Shown piece after piece: positions 1 through 9,577 of a DNA stretch of 64,000 nt; position 1 is the stretch's first letter, and each line of letters starts with the position of its first letter. The translations under genes and the position numbers were made by a program. Origin of the DNA: Roseibaca calidilacus (GTDB lineage: Bacteria; Pseudomonadota; Alphaproteobacteria; Rhodobacterales; Rhodobacteraceae); the NCBI RefSeq assembly GCF_001517585.1, contig NZ_FBYC01000004.1, positions 1,364,001-1,428,000 on the forward strand. Direction: 5' to 3'. Below the pieces are notes generated by a model. The model saw only the letters and a program-made list of their open reading frames with translations. It did no database searches and was not told the DNA's origin.

Positions 1-246
1 TGCAAGCTTGTCAAAGCGCGCCTCTGTCTCTGCGGCGCCGTCGGTCAGCAAGCGCCCCGCTTCGGTCAATGTGTAGCCCTTGGCATGGCGTTGGAACAGT
101 TTCACGCCCAGGCGGTCTTCCAGCCCGTCGATATGGCGGATGACCGTGGCATGATGCACCCCCAGCCGTTGGGCGGCGCCGCTGACCGTGCCCGCCCGCG
201 CAACCTGAAGGGCCGTGCGCAATTCGTCCCAAGGTTCAAGGCTCAT
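1..246 (-). CDS. LysR-family transcriptional regulator, N-terminal part (cut by window edge)
   Basis: Only the first 82 codons are present; the gene runs off the left edge. The visible residues form the N-terminal winged helix-turn-helix typical of LysR regulators: an LRTALQVARAGTVSGAAQRL helix pair, a recognition segment with HHATVIRHIDGLEDRLG, and the wing LFQRHAKGYTLTEAG. The effector domain is outside the window, so the inducer cannot be guessed. The ATG overlaps the nagZ stop as ATGA, so the gene is probably the last of the argS-SPOR-nagZ run. Family assignment is firm for the HTH; the regulated genes are unknown. Confidence 0.8.
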   Translation of the reverse strand, partial: MSLEPWDELRTALQVARAGTVSGAAQRLGVHHATVIRHIDGLEDRLGVKLFQRHAKGYTLTEAGRLLTDGAAETEARFDKLA

Positions 247-1250
247 GCCCGCGCCTCCGCGATCAGTGTATCGTATTCATCCGCCAGTTCGGACAGATCC
301 GCCGCAATCGGTGCGTGGCGTCCCGCCAGCGCACCTGCGCAGCGGTCCAGCGCAGGCCCGGCCAAGGCAGGGCAAACTTCGGCCAATTGCTGCATCTCGT
401 CCAGCACGCCATTGCAGTGCAACACAAGATCACAGCCCGCGGCAAGTGCCGCCTGCGCGCGCGTGGCCAGACTGCCGGACAGGGCCTGCATGGACAGATC
501 ATCGGTCATCAGCGCGCCATCAAAGCCAATCTCGTCGCGGATAAGCCGGATCATGGCCGGCGATGTTGTGGCGGGCTGCGCCGGGTCAATCGCGGAAAAC
601 ACGATATGCGCGCTCATGGCCAAGGGTAGGTCGGACAGCGCCGCGAACGCCGCGAAATCTTGCGCGCGCAGGGTAGCGGCATCTTGCGTGACCACCGGCA
701 GCGCCAGATGACTGTCAAGCGTTGCGCGCCCATGGCCGGGCATGTGTTTCAACACGGGCAGAACACCGCCGTCGCGCAGGCCATCCGCCATGGCCCGCGC
801 CAAGGCCACCACTTGGTCCAAGGTCTGCCCATAGCAGCGGTTGCGTAAAATGGCATGGGTGTCCGCCCGGGCGATATCGGCCAGCGGCGCGCAATTGACG
901 TTGATGCCCAGCGCGGCCAATTCTGCCGCAATCAACCGCCCGCGCAGATACATGGCGCGCACCGGGTCGCGCGATTGCGCGCTTTGCACTAGCGCCGGGG
1001 GCCAAGCGCGCCAATGCGGCGGGCCAAGGCGCTGCACGCGCCCGCCCTCTTGGTCAACCAGAATGGGCAAATCGCGGCCCAGACAGTCACGCCACTCTGC
1101 CGTCAGGGCGCTGACCTGTTCGGGGGTATCTATATTGCGGGCAAAGAGGATCGCGCCCCATGGCTGCGCCGCGTACAAAAACTGCTTTTCCGCCGCCGTC
1201 AGGCGCACCCCCGCGCAGCCGAAGATTACCGCGCGCGGGGAAGCTGTCAT
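243..1250 (-). CDS. nagZ: beta-N-acetylhexosaminidase NagZ
   Basis: Cytoplasmic glycoside hydrolase family 3 enzyme of 335 residues that removes GlcNAc from GlcNAc-1,6-anhydromuropeptides in peptidoglycan recycling. Visible signatures are LVDQEGGRVQRL near residue 65, the KHMPGHGRATLDSH loop near 168-181 carrying the catalytic histidine, and MTDDLSMQAL near 250 carrying the nucleophilic aspartate. An in-frame ATG seven codons upstream exists, but the ATG at 1250 gives a clean ATGA overlap with the stop of the SPOR gene and a sensible N-terminus (MTASPRAVIFG), so I chose it. The SPOR gene is directly upstream, a pairing that fits septal wall turnover. Confidence 0.93.
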   Translation of the reverse strand: MTASPRAVIFGCAGVRLTAAEKQFLYAAQPWGAILFARNIDTPEQVSALTAEWRDCLGRDLPILVDQEGGRVQRLGPPHWRAWPPALVQSAQSRDPVRAMYLRGRLIAAELAALGINVNCAPLADIARADTHAILRNRCYGQTLDQVVALARAMADGLRDGGVLPVLKHMPGHGRATLDSHLALPVVTQDAATLRAQDFAAFAALSDLPLAMSAHIVFSAIDPAQPATTSPAMIRLIRDEIGFDGALMTDDLSMQALSGSLATRAQAALAAGCDLVLHCNGVLDEMQQLAEVCPALAGPALDRCAGALAGRHAPIAADLSELADEYDTLIAEARA

Positions 1251-2530
1251 CGGATCAGCACCGGAATACAATCCATCTTCTGGTCAATGAGCGCCGCACA
1301 GAACCGCCTTGCGTCGCGCTCATCGTTGAAACCATGCGCGCGCAGCCGGTAGAATACGGAACCACCGCTATGCGCGGCCTCTATCACGCGCCCCCGATCA
1401 TCCAGCAGAGGATCGAACCGCTGCGCCAGACCGTCCCAAGCGCTGCGCGCCTCTGCCGCGCTTTGATAGGTGCCAAGCTGGACAAGCCGGGTGCCCGGGC
1501 CAATGCTTGCCGGGTCCACATCGACCCCGCCACTGCGCGACAGATCGGCGGCGACGGAATTGGCAATAGATGCGGCAAGGTCGCTCTCTGCCCCCGTTGC
1601 CGGGGCGGGCGTGCTGGCGCGTTGCGCGGCGGCCTGCGCGCCGCGCCGCGCCGGTCGGGGCGACTGCTCCACCGCCAGCCGGTTCGGACGCACAATTCCC
1701 AAGGGGGCTGCCGCTTCTGGCGCGGGGCTGCCCTCGATGGGAAAGCCCACGTCGATCAGGCGCTCTTGCTCGTTCGCAGATTGGGTCATGTCGCGCGCCG
1801 GGGTGTTCAGGTCGCGGTCCAGATCAAGCGGGGCTGGTGCCAGCACGAATTCATTTGGCAGCGTCGACGGCCCATCTGCCGCCAGTTCTGTAACCGACAG
1901 CCCCTGATGCGCAGCCTGTGCGCCGCCGGGGTCGTCCGGGGTCACGCGCAGCGGCCCTTCCAACGCGCGCACAACCGGCACGCCAGAGACGTCGCGCTGC
2001 ATCATCTGCCACGCCCAGACACCGCCAGAGATCATCAGCACCAGTGACATCACCGCGCCAAAGCCTTGCGCCATACCTGCCACGGACACCGGGCGCGCAG
2101 CCGGGCTTGCCTGTGGCCGCGCTTGTGCCATTGCGCCTTGCGGCGCAGCAAAATCATCTGCGACAGGGGTATGCCCGTAAAACTGCGGTTGCCCTGCGTG
2201 CCTTGGCGCATAAGGGTCAGGCGCGTAAAGCTCTGACGGATAAGCGTCTGACGCGTAAGGATCAGGCGCATAGGGATCGGGCTGGTTGCCATATACCGGC
2301 TGTGGCGGGGCAAAATGCCCCGGCGCGGCACGGTATTGCTGCGCGGCACTGCCATAATGGTCCATGGGCGCGCGCGGCGCATAACCGCGCGAGGTCAGGC
2401 TTGGCTCTTGCGGCCAGCCGTCTTGCGCGTGCGCATAGCCCGGTGCCATGTCGCGTTGCGCCCAAGCATCAGGCTCCGCCCCCCGCTGGGGCCGAGCGCC
2501 ATACGCAGGAAAATATCTGCTTTCACCCAT
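1247..2530 (-). CDS. SPOR-domain protein with one membrane segment
   Basis: A 427-residue protein. The first ~140 residues are low-complexity, rich in Tyr, Pro, Asp and Gly with YAPDPYA-type repeats. One hydrophobic segment follows (around residues 150-175, GFGAVMSLVLMISGGVWAW), then a proline/alanine-rich linker, then a C-terminal SPOR domain (about 345-427, starting near RLVQLGTYQSAAEA). SPOR domains bind denuded glycan strands at the septum. The predicted topology puts the Tyr/Pro-rich part in the cytoplasm and SPOR in the periplasm. Position between argS and nagZ is common in this order and points to a cell-division wall role; the exact division function is inferred. Confidence 0.85.
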   Translation of the reverse strand: MGESRYFPAYGARPQRGAEPDAWAQRDMAPGYAHAQDGWPQEPSLTSRGYAPRAPMDHYGSAAQQYRAAPGHFAPPQPVYGNQPDPYAPDPYASDAYPSELYAPDPYAPRHAGQPQFYGHTPVADDFAAPQGAMAQARPQASPAARPVSVAGMAQGFGAVMSLVLMISGGVWAWQMMQRDVSGVPVVRALEGPLRVTPDDPGGAQAAHQGLSVTELAADGPSTLPNEFVLAPAPLDLDRDLNTPARDMTQSANEQERLIDVGFPIEGSPAPEAAAPLGIVRPNRLAVEQSPRPARRGAQAAAQRASTPAPATGAESDLAASIANSVAADLSRSGGVDVDPASIGPGTRLVQLGTYQSAAEARSAWDGLAQRFDPLLDDRGRVIEAAHSGGSVFYRLRAHGFNDERDARRFCAALIDQKMDCIPVLIR

Positions 2531-2698
2531 ACCTGCCTCATGCAGAGCAAGGTTTCCCCCTGCCCGTTTCGGTTAAATCATGTTGGCAAGATGCCTGCCC
2601 GACACTGCCGTATTACGCGCGTTTTTGCGCTTATATGTTTTTCACCCTTGCAGGATACCACGGCAAAGGCGTCACGTCCCGCGAAAAATGCAGCCTTT

Positions 2699-4429
2699 TC
2701 AGCGCATCTCATCCATCGCGGCGACACCAAGGATAGCCAGACCGTTGGCAATGACAACACCTGTCGCCCGCGCCAGCGCGGTTTTGGCCGCGGTTGTGGC
2801 AAGATCGCCCTCTTGCACGAACCGCAGGGCGGGCGTGTCGTTGCCGCGGTTCCAAAGCGCGTGGAATTCTGCGGCCAATTCCGACAAATAACCGGCCACC
2901 CGGTGCGGCTCGTAAACCCGCGCGGCCAGTTCCACGATGCGCGGCCATTCGGCCAGTTTGCGGATCAGGCCCAGCTCGGCATCATGCGTCAGGCTGGACA
3001 GGTCAGGCACCGTGCCATCCGCGCCCATATCGGCGGCCTTGCGCAACACAGATTGCACCCGCGCGCTGGCATATTGCACATACCAGACCGGGTTTTCGCG
3101 CGATTGCTCCAGCACACGCGCGAAATCGAAATCCAGCGTGGCGTCGTTCTTGCGCGTCAGCATCACGAAGCGGGTCACATCCGCGCCGACCTCTTCCACC
3201 ACATCGCGCAGCGTGACAAAGGTGCCCGCGCGTTTCGACATTTTGAAAGGCTCGCCGTTTTTATACAGCTTCACCAACTGGATCAGTCGAATTTCCAGCG
3301 GCACACGGTTATCCGACAGCGCCGCGACCGCCGCTTTCATGCGCTTGACATAGCCGCCATGGTCAGCGCCAAAAATATCGATCAGCAGATCGAAACCGCG
3401 ATCCACCTTGTTGGAATGATAGGCAATATCGGGCGCGAAATAGGTCCAGCCGCCGTCCGATTTCATGATCGGGCGGTCCACATCATCGCCATGGGCGGTG
3501 GATTTGAACAGCACCTGTTCGCGCGGTTCCCAATCTTCCGGCGTCTTGCCCTTGGGCGGCTCCAGCACGCCACGATAGATCAGGCCCTTGTCACGCAGCC
3601 GGTCGATAGCGCGTTCAATCTCTCCCGTGCCATAGAGCGCCTTTTCGGATGAATACACATCCATCTTCACGCCCAATGCCGCCAGATCTTCGCGGATCAT
3701 GGCCATCATGCGTTCGGTCGCGAAATTGCGGATGGTGTCCAGCCAGACGGATTCGGGCTGGTCAAGGAACTGGTCCCCGAATTCGGCTTTCAGCGCCTCG
3801 CCGACCTCTATCAGGTATGCGCCGGGGTAAAGCCCTTCGGCAATCTCGGGCGAGCGGCCATGCGCCTCGCGGTAACGCTCGTAAGCCGACCGCGCCAGCA
3901 CATCGACCTGCGCGCCGCCATCATTGATGTAATATTCCCGCGTCACGTCATAGCCCGCAAAGGCCAGCAGGTTCGACAAGGCGTCGCCCACCACCGCGCC
4001 GCGCGTATGGCCCACATGCATCGGCCCGGTGGGGTTGGCCGACACGAATTCCACGTTTACCTTGGTGCCCTGCCCCATGGTCGAGCGCCCGAACGCGCTG
4101 CCCTGCGCCAGCACATCGCCCAGCACAGCGGCCCAAACGGCATTTGACAGCCGCAGGTTCAAAAAGCCCGGCCCCGCCACATCGGCGCTGGCAATGCGCG
4201 GGTCGGTCAGCAGGTGGGCGGCCAGCGCCTCTGCAATCTCGCGTGGTTTCAGACCTGCGGGCTTGGCCAGCACCATTGCGGCGTTGGTGGCCATGTCGCC
4301 ATGCGCCGCATCGCGCGGCGGCTCGACCGTGACATTGCCAAAATCCAGCCCTTCGGGCAAAGCGCCAGCCGCGGTCAGCGCGACAAGCGCGTCCAGAACA
4401 CAGGCACGAAATTCGGTAAACAGGTTCAT
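2699..4429 (-). CDS. argS: arginyl-tRNA synthetase
   Basis: Class I synthetase of 576 residues that charges tRNA-Arg. The HIGH-type motif is HVGHTRG at residues 138-141 and onwards, and the KMSKS-type motif is KMSKRAGTF near residue 400. The N-terminal Add-1-like region (about 1-110) and C-terminal DALR anticodon-binding region (after about 450, ending [23 protein letters not shown]) are both present, so the gene looks complete. It starts the minus-strand run argS-SPOR-nagZ-lysR, separated from the SPOR gene by 168 bp with no clear terminator. Confidence 0.97.
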   Translation of the reverse strand: MNLFTEFRACVLDALVALTAAGALPEGLDFGNVTVEPPRDAAHGDMATNAAMVLAKPAGLKPREIAEALAAHLLTDPRIASADVAGPGFLNLRLSNAVWAAVLGDVLAQGSAFGRSTMGQGTKVNVEFVSANPTGPMHVGHTRGAVVGDALSNLLAFAGYDVTREYYINDGGAQVDVLARSAYERYREAHGRSPEIAEGLYPGAYLIEVGEALKAEFGDQFLDQPESVWLDTIRNFATERMMAMIREDLAALGVKMDVYSSEKALYGTGEIERAIDRLRDKGLIYRGVLEPPKGKTPEDWEPREQVLFKSTAHGDDVDRPIMKSDGGWTYFAPDIAYHSNKVDRGFDLLIDIFGADHGGYVKRMKAAVAALSDNRVPLEIRLIQLVKLYKNGEPFKMSKRAGTFVTLRDVVEEVGADVTRFVMLTRKNDATLDFDFARVLEQSRENPVWYVQYASARVQSVLRKAADMGADGTVPDLSSLTHDAELGLIRKLAEWPRIVELAARVYEPHRVAGYLSELAAEFHALWNRGNDTPALRFVQEGDLATTAAKTALARATGVVIANGLAILGVAAMDEMR

Positions 4430-4543
4430 CTGGGACCATCCTTCATCTTGCGTTCTGCCCTAGCCGCCGGTTGCGCAAGCGTCAATGCCTTGCCCCTTCT
4501 GTCATGGCCAGTATGGTCGCGCCAACAAGCACAGGAGGCGCCC

Positions 4544-5494
4544 ATGCGCTGGGGAATACTGGGGGCGGCCAAGATCGCCCGGACCGATCTGGCACCGGCC
4601 ATGCAACTGGCGCGCGGGGCGGAACTGGTGGCGCTGGCCACGCGCGACCCGATCAAGGCCGCGCCATTTCAGGCTTTGGCCCCCGCGCTGCGTGTGCATG
4701 GCAGCTATGACGCCCTTCTGGCCGACCCTTCGGTCGATGCCATCTATATTCCTTTGCCCAATGACATGCATGTGGACTGGTCCATCCGGGCCGCCCAAGC
4801 CGGCAAGCATGTGCTTTGCGAAAAGCCCATCGCCTTGCGCGCAGACCAGATTGACGCGCTAATTGCCGCGCGCGACACATCCGGCAATCTGATTGCCGAA
4901 GCCTTCATGGTCGCCCACCACCCGCAATGGGCGCTGGTGCGCGATTTGCTGGCGCAGGGTGTCATCGGGCGGCTGGAACATGTCGAGGGCTGCTTCACCT
5001 ATACCAACCGCGACATTGCCAATATCCGCCATGACCCGGCCAAGGGGGGCGGCGGGTTGCGCGATGTGGGCGTTTACCCCTGCATCACCACGCGCATGGC
5101 GACCGGGGCAGAGCCTGTAAACCTGCGGTCAGACATTCGGTATCAGAATGGCGTCGATATCTTCGCGCGCGTCTGGGCCGATTTCCCCGATTTCACCATG
5201 TCCTTCTATTGCGGCATGATGCAGCAGCGCCGCCAGCATATGATCTTTCACGGCCAAGATGGCTGGATCGAACTGTCCGCCCCGTTCAATGGCGCAGTTT
5301 ACGGCGATGCCCGTGTTGAATGGCTGACCGGCGGACGCCTGCACATGGAACGGTTCAACAATGTGAACCAATATGCGCTGATGCTGGAGCATTTTGCCGA
5401 AACCGCCAGCACGGGCGCGCCCTTTGCCTGCCCGTTGGAAATGTCGCGCGGCAATCAGGCCATGATCGACGCGATCTTCGCGGCAAGCCGATAG
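4544..5494 (+). CDS. Gfo/Idh/MocA-family oxidoreductase
   Basis: A 316-residue NAD(P)-dependent dehydrogenase. The Rossmann start MRWGILGAAKIARTDLAPA, the VDAIYIPLPNDMH segment and the family hallmark HVLCEKPIAL (EKP motif) near residue 95 are all visible, followed by the alpha/beta substrate domain. Substrates in this family are mostly sugars, inositols or their derivatives; nothing here fixes which. The ATG at 4544 follows an AGGAGG ribosome-binding site, and codons upstream in the same frame are not protein-like, so the longer reading is rejected. Divergent from argS and not clearly linked to clpP, which begins 96 bp later. Confidence 0.85.
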   Translation: MRWGILGAAKIARTDLAPAMQLARGAELVALATRDPIKAAPFQALAPALRVHGSYDALLADPSVDAIYIPLPNDMHVDWSIRAAQAGKHVLCEKPIALRADQIDALIAARDTSGNLIAEAFMVAHHPQWALVRDLLAQGVIGRLEHVEGCFTYTNRDIANIRHDPAKGGGGLRDVGVYPCITTRMATGAEPVNLRSDIRYQNGVDIFARVWADFPDFTMSFYCGMMQQRRQHMIFHGQDGWIELSAPFNGAVYGDARVEWLTGGRLHMERFNNVNQYALMLEHFAETASTGAPFACPLEMSRGNQAMIDAIFAASR

Positions 5495-5590
5495 GCGGCA
5501 AACTTTCCCCCCGCCCCTTGCGGCCCTCCCGGCGCAGCACTAAGATTCCCTCAACCACTCTCGGGTATCACAGACCAAAGCAGGTCACGG

Positions 5591-6229
5591 ATGAAAGCAG
5601 GCAGCATGAACGATCCTATCGAAACTTATATGAATCTTGTTCCCATGGTCGTGGAACAGACCAGCCGCGGCGAACGCGCCTATGACATTTTCTCGCGCTT
5701 GCTGAAGGAACGGATCATCTTCGTGACCGGCCCGGTGCATGACGGCATGGCCAGCCTGATCGTGGCGCAGCTTCTGCACCTTGAAGCGGAAAACCCGTCC
5801 AAGGAAATTTCTATGTATATCAACAGCCCCGGCGGTGTCGTCACCTCTGGCCTGTCGATTTATGACACCATGCAATACATCAAGCCGAAGGTCTCGACCC
5901 TCGTTGTCGGGCAAGCGGCGTCCATGGGGTCTTTGCTGCTGGCCGCCGGTGAAAAGGGAATGCGCTTTTCGCTGCCCAATTCGCGGATCATGGTGCACCA
6001 GCCCTCTGGCGGGTTCCAAGGGCAGGCGACGGATATTTCCATCCACGCCCGCGAAATTCTGGAACTGAAAGAGCGGTTGAACAAGATTTACGTTCACCAC
6101 ACCGGGCAAACCCTGAAAAAAGTGGAAGATGCGCTGGAGCGCGACAATTTCATGACCGCCGAGATGGCCAAGGATTGGGGCCTGATCGACGAGATCGTCA
6201 CATCGCGGGCAGATACCGCCGGGGCATAA
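5591..6229 (+). CDS. clpP: ATP-dependent Clp protease proteolytic subunit
   Basis: A 212-residue serine protease that forms the double-ring tetradecameric chamber of ClpXP/ClpAP in the cytoplasm. The catalytic triad is visible at Ser111 (GQAASMGS), His136 (MVHQPSGG) and Asp185 (LERDNF), the same numbering as the E. coli precursor when the first ATG is used; a second ATG five codons later is an alternative. The short N-terminal extension is probably processed. clpX follows 139 bp downstream, the usual order. Confidence 0.97.
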   Translation: MKAGSMNDPIETYMNLVPMVVEQTSRGERAYDIFSRLLKERIIFVTGPVHDGMASLIVAQLLHLEAENPSKEISMYINSPGGVVTSGLSIYDTMQYIKPKVSTLVVGQAASMGSLLLAAGEKGMRFSLPNSRIMVHQPSGGFQGQATDISIHAREILELKERLNKIYVHHTGQTLKKVEDALERDNFMTAEMAKDWGLIDEIVTSRADTAGA

Positions 6230-6368
6230 TGCAGCCCGGCGCAAACATGCGGGACAGTGCAGTTTTGCATTGTCCCTGCCGCCCGACTAACCTAGGCTTT
6301 GTCACAAGAAGGTCAGATAACGACCCATCCGACAAGCTATCCTATCGACACGACCGCAGAGGTGAGTG

Positions 6369-7628
6369 ATGCCGACATCCGAAACCGACAGCAAGAACAC
6401 GCTCTATTGCTCCTTCTGTGGCAAAAGCCAGCATGAAGTTCGCAAACTGATCGCTGGCCCGACCGTTTTCATCTGCGATGAATGCGTTGAACTCTGTATG
6501 GACATCATCCGCGAGGAAACGAAATCCGGCGGGTTGAAGACCACCGATGGCGTGCCGACCCCGCGCGATATCTGCAACGTGCTGGATGATTATGTCATCG
6601 GGCAGGAACAGGCCAAGCGCGTTTTGTCCGTGGCCGTTCACAACCATTACAAGCGCCTGAACCATGCCGGCAAGGCGGGCGAGGTGGAACTGTCCAAATC
6701 CAACATCCTGCTGATCGGGCCGACCGGCTGCGGCAAGACATTGCTGGCGCAGACCTTGGCGCGCATTCTGGATGTGCCCTTTACCATGGCCGATGCCACC
6801 ACCCTGACCGAAGCAGGCTATGTCGGTGAGGATGTCGAGAATATCATCCTCAAGCTGCTACAAGCCAGCGAATACAATGTCGAACGCGCGCAGCGCGGCA
6901 TCGTCTATATTGACGAGGTCGACAAGATCACCCGCAAATCCGACAATCCGTCCATTACCCGCGACGTGTCGGGCGAAGGCGTGCAGCAGGCGCTTCTGAA
7001 ACTGATGGAAGGCACTGTTGCATCGGTGCCGCCGCAAGGCGGGCGCAAGCATCCGCAGCAGGAATTCCTGCAAGTGGACACGACCAACATTCTGTTCATC
7101 TGCGGCGGCGCGTTCGCGGGGCTTGACCGGATCATCGCGCAGCGCGGCAAAGGCTCTGCCATCGGCTTTGGCGCCGATGTGAAGGATGAAAGCCAGACCA
7201 CCATCGGTGAGCGGCTGAAAAGTCTGGAACCCGAAGACCTGCTGAAATTTGGGCTTATCCCCGAATTCGTGGGGCGTCTGCCAGTGACCGCCACATTGAC
7301 CGATCTGGACGAGGACGCGCTTGTCACCATCCTGACCGAACCCAAGAATGCGCTGGTCAAGCAGTATCAAAAGCTGTTCGACATTGAAGGCGCGGATCTG
7401 ACCTTTACCGAAGAGGCCCTGCGCGCCATCGCCAAACGTGCCATCGCGCGCAAGACCGGTGCGCGCGGGTTGCGGTCGATCATGGAAGATATCCTTCTGG
7501 ATACGATGTTCGACCTGCCGGGCTTGGACAATGTCAGCGAGGTTGTCGTCAACGACGAGGCTGTCACGTCGGACGCCAAACCCTTGCTGATCTATGCCGA
7601 TACCAAGAAGGGCACGGCAAGCGCGTAA
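6369..7628 (+). CDS. clpX: Clp protease ATP-binding unfoldase ClpX
   Basis: AAA+ unfoldase of 419 residues that recognises substrates and feeds them to ClpP. The N-terminal four-cysteine zinc finger (CSFCGKS near residue 15 and CDECVELC near 37), Walker A GPTGCGKT, Walker [11 protein letters not shown], the pore loop region and the IGF-type loop for ClpP docking ([14 protein letters not shown]) are all present. The ATG at 6369 is preferred over the overlapping GTG three bases earlier because AGAGGTGAG gives better spacing. A hairpin terminator follows the stop codon. Confidence 0.97.
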   Translation: MPTSETDSKNTLYCSFCGKSQHEVRKLIAGPTVFICDECVELCMDIIREETKSGGLKTTDGVPTPRDICNVLDDYVIGQEQAKRVLSVAVHNHYKRLNHAGKAGEVELSKSNILLIGPTGCGKTLLAQTLARILDVPFTMADATTLTEAGYVGEDVENIILKLLQASEYNVERAQRGIVYIDEVDKITRKSDNPSITRDVSGEGVQQALLKLMEGTVASVPPQGGRKHPQQEFLQVDTTNILFICGGAFAGLDRIIAQRGKGSAIGFGADVKDESQTTIGERLKSLEPEDLLKFGLIPEFVGRLPVTATLTDLDEDALVTILTEPKNALVKQYQKLFDIEGADLTFTEEALRAIAKRAIARKTGARGLRSIMEDILLDTMFDLPGLDNVSEVVVNDEAVTSDAKPLLIYADTKKGTASA

Positions 7629-7664
7629 GCCCTTTAACCTTCGATTAAATCTCGTGTGACACTC

Positions 7665-7700
7665 AGAGGGCATCTTACCGAAAGGATGCCCTCTTGTTCG
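7665..7700 (+). terminator. Hairpin terminator after clpX
   Basis: A perfect 10-bp stem, AGAGGGCATC at 7665-7674 and GATGCCCTCT at 7685-7694, with a 10-nt loop. The T-rich tail (TGTTCG) is weak, so termination may be partial. It separates clpX from the damaged GGDEF gene. Confidence 0.65.
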
Positions 7701-7705
7701 TACAT

Positions 7706-8550
7706 ATGGCTCTGAACAGGCTGTTTCCGAACAGCTTTACCGCGAAGGTCTTTTTCATCGCGTTCTTGGGAACACATGTTCCGCTGATCGCGGCCACCGC
7801 GTTTCTATTCTGGCGCAACGGCGGAATACAGGAAAACGCGCAGCTTGCGCTTATCCTGCTGGTGGCAACGGTCGTTGGCACAGCCCTGACGCTGGCATCC
7901 CTGCACGCCATCCTCAAACCTCTCTACAGCATCGGGGCCGCCATGCTGCGGTTCGAGACAGAGCGCAAGCGCACCCCCCTGCCGACACGCTGAATGACGA
8001 AATCGGTCAGGTGATGAAACTTACCAACCGTCTGGTGCTTGGCGTGGACGCAGAGTTGCGCGAAACACAGGAAGCGGCCAGCACGGACCCGCTGACAGGT
8101 GCCCTAAACCGGCGCGGGTTCGAACAGAGCCTGAACGCAACATCGGCGCAGCGCGGTGTGTTGCTTTATGCCGATCTCGATCACTTCAAATCCATCAACG
8201 ACACCCTTGGGCATGATGTCGGCGACCAAGTGCTGCTGCAAACCGCCGACAGCCTGCGCGATGCGCTGCGCCGCTGCGATATTCTGGGCCGTTTCGGCGG
8301 CGAAGAATTCGTCATCTTCCTGCCGGATCTGACATTGGAAGAAGGAACCGCAATCGCCAACCGCCTGCGCCTGACTTTGAAAGACAGCGTGAAACTGAGC
8401 GGCCGCGCGCTGACCATCAGCGTCGGTGCCACTGACATCGGGTCAAAAGCCGAATTTGCAGATGCCCTCTCGCGCGCTGACAAAGCCCTGTATCGGGCAA
8501 AAACGCATGGGCGCGACCGTGTTGAATTTGCAACCGCGCTTGCAAGCTGA
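7706..8550 (+). pseudogene. HAMP-GGDEF diguanylate cyclase interrupted by a one-base frameshift
   Basis: Two reading frames together encode one protein. The first (7706-7993) gives two hydrophobic helices and the start of a HAMP-like linker ending RFETERKRTPLPTR-stop. The second, readable from 7984, continues with DTLNDEIGQVMKLTNRL (HAMP, with the DEIG motif) and a GGDEF domain: TDPLTGALNRRGFEQ, RGVLLYADLDHFKSIND, and an active-site GGEEF. An RxxD inhibitory site (RRCD) sits five residues before it. Adding one C to the six-C run at 7974-7979 restores a single frame reading RTPPADTLNDEIG. The product would be a membrane-bound c-di-GMP synthase. The break may be real, a phase-variable tract, or a homopolymer sequencing error. 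No good ribosome-binding site precedes the ATG at 7706. Confidence 0.8.
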
Positions 8551-8566
8551 CGCTATGGCCGGGGCA

Positions 8567-9556
8567 TTAGCCCCGCGCCCGCCGCCCGCCGCGCCGCCCG
8601 CCAGTGCGCGCGCCTGCGTCCATCGCGGCGCGCGACGCTTCGGCAAAGCTGACACCGTCCTTCATCGCATCCATCACCTTGGTCAGCCCAATCCACGCCC
8701 CGCCATTGGCATCGTGGTTCATCAGCAAGTTGGCGGCCCGGATCGCTTCCATTTCTTGCACCCGCACGGGGTTCATGATCGCGCTGGTCATCCCGGCACC
8801 AATCGCCATAGGCAAGAACGCCGCGTTCACCCCGTGGCGGTTCGGCAGTCCGAAGCTGATATTCGATGCGCCGCAAGTCGTGTTCACGCCCAACTCGTCG
8901 CGCAAGCGGCGCACCAGCGTGAACACCTGATGCCCCGCCGTGGCCATGGCGCCAATCGGCATGACCAGCGGGTCCACCACGATATCATGCGCCGGGATGC
9001 CAAAATCCGCTGCGCGTTCGACAATCTTCTTTGCGACCGCGAAACGCACATCGGGGTCTTCCGAGATGCCGGTATCGTCGTTGGAAATGGCCACCACCGG
9101 CACGTTGAATTTCTTGACCAGCGGCAGGATCGCTTCCAGCCGCTCTTCTTCGCCGGTGACAGAGTTCAGCAAAGGCCGCCCGTTGCAGGTTTCCAAACCC
9201 GCCAAAAGTGCTGCCGGCACCGAAGAGTCGATGCATAGTGGCACATCCACCAAGGCTTGCACCCGCGCGCACAGATCGCGCATCAAAGGTGGTTCGACAA
9301 AATTATTGTCGGCATAACGCGGGTCTTCGGCCATCTTGTTGGAAAACACGGCACCCGAATTGATGTCCAGAACCGTCGCGCCACAGGCCACCTGTTCCAG
9401 CGCGTCACGTTCCACGGTCGAGAAATCGCCCAACTCCAGCTCTGCCGCCAGTTTCTTGCGCCCCGTTGGGTTAATACGTTCGCCAATCACGCAAAACGGC
9501 TCGTCAAAGCCGATGACAACGGTTTTCGTGGCAGATTCGATGACGGTGCGGGTCAT
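8567..9556 (-). CDS. Methyltetrahydrofolate:corrinoid methyltransferase-like (pterin-binding) protein
   Basis: A 329-residue TIM-barrel protein of the pterin-binding methyltransferase family (the MTHF-binding module of MetH, AcsE and MtgA). Visible signatures are FCVIGERINPTGRKKL near residue 22, LDINSGAV near 63, VPLCIDSSVPAALLAGL near 105, GRPLLNSVTGE near 127, PVVAISND near 150 and a late NISFGLPNR loop. It has no B12 domain of its own, so it should pass a methyl group between folate and a separate corrinoid protein. The C-terminus ends in an Arg/Gly-rich tail. It lies 21 bp downstream of a MetF-like gene in a minus-strand trio. The substrate is not determined. Confidence 0.82.
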   Translation of the reverse strand: MTRTVIESATKTVVIGFDEPFCVIGERINPTGRKKLAAELELGDFSTVERDALEQVACGATVLDINSGAVFSNKMAEDPRYADNNFVEPPLMRDLCARVQALVDVPLCIDSSVPAALLAGLETCNGRPLLNSVTGEEERLEAILPLVKKFNVPVVAISNDDTGISEDPDVRFAVAKKIVERAADFGIPAHDIVVDPLVMPIGAMATAGHQVFTLVRRLRDELGVNTTCGASNISFGLPNRHGVNAAFLPMAIGAGMTSAIMNPVRVQEMEAIRAANLLMNHDANGGAWIGLTKVMDAMKDGVSFAEASRAAMDAGARTGGRRGGRRARG

Positions 9557-9577
9557 TATCGGTCCAATCGCAGAAGG

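Noticed and set aside
2315-3652. 445-codon plus-strand frame opposite argS and the SPOR gene
   Set aside because: Mirror frame of argS; no domain, no start signal.
7974-7993. Programmed ribosomal frameshift in the GGDEF gene
   Set aside because: The tract CCCCCC is not a typical slippery heptamer and no stimulatory hairpin or pseudoknot follows closely; indel or sequencing error is simpler.
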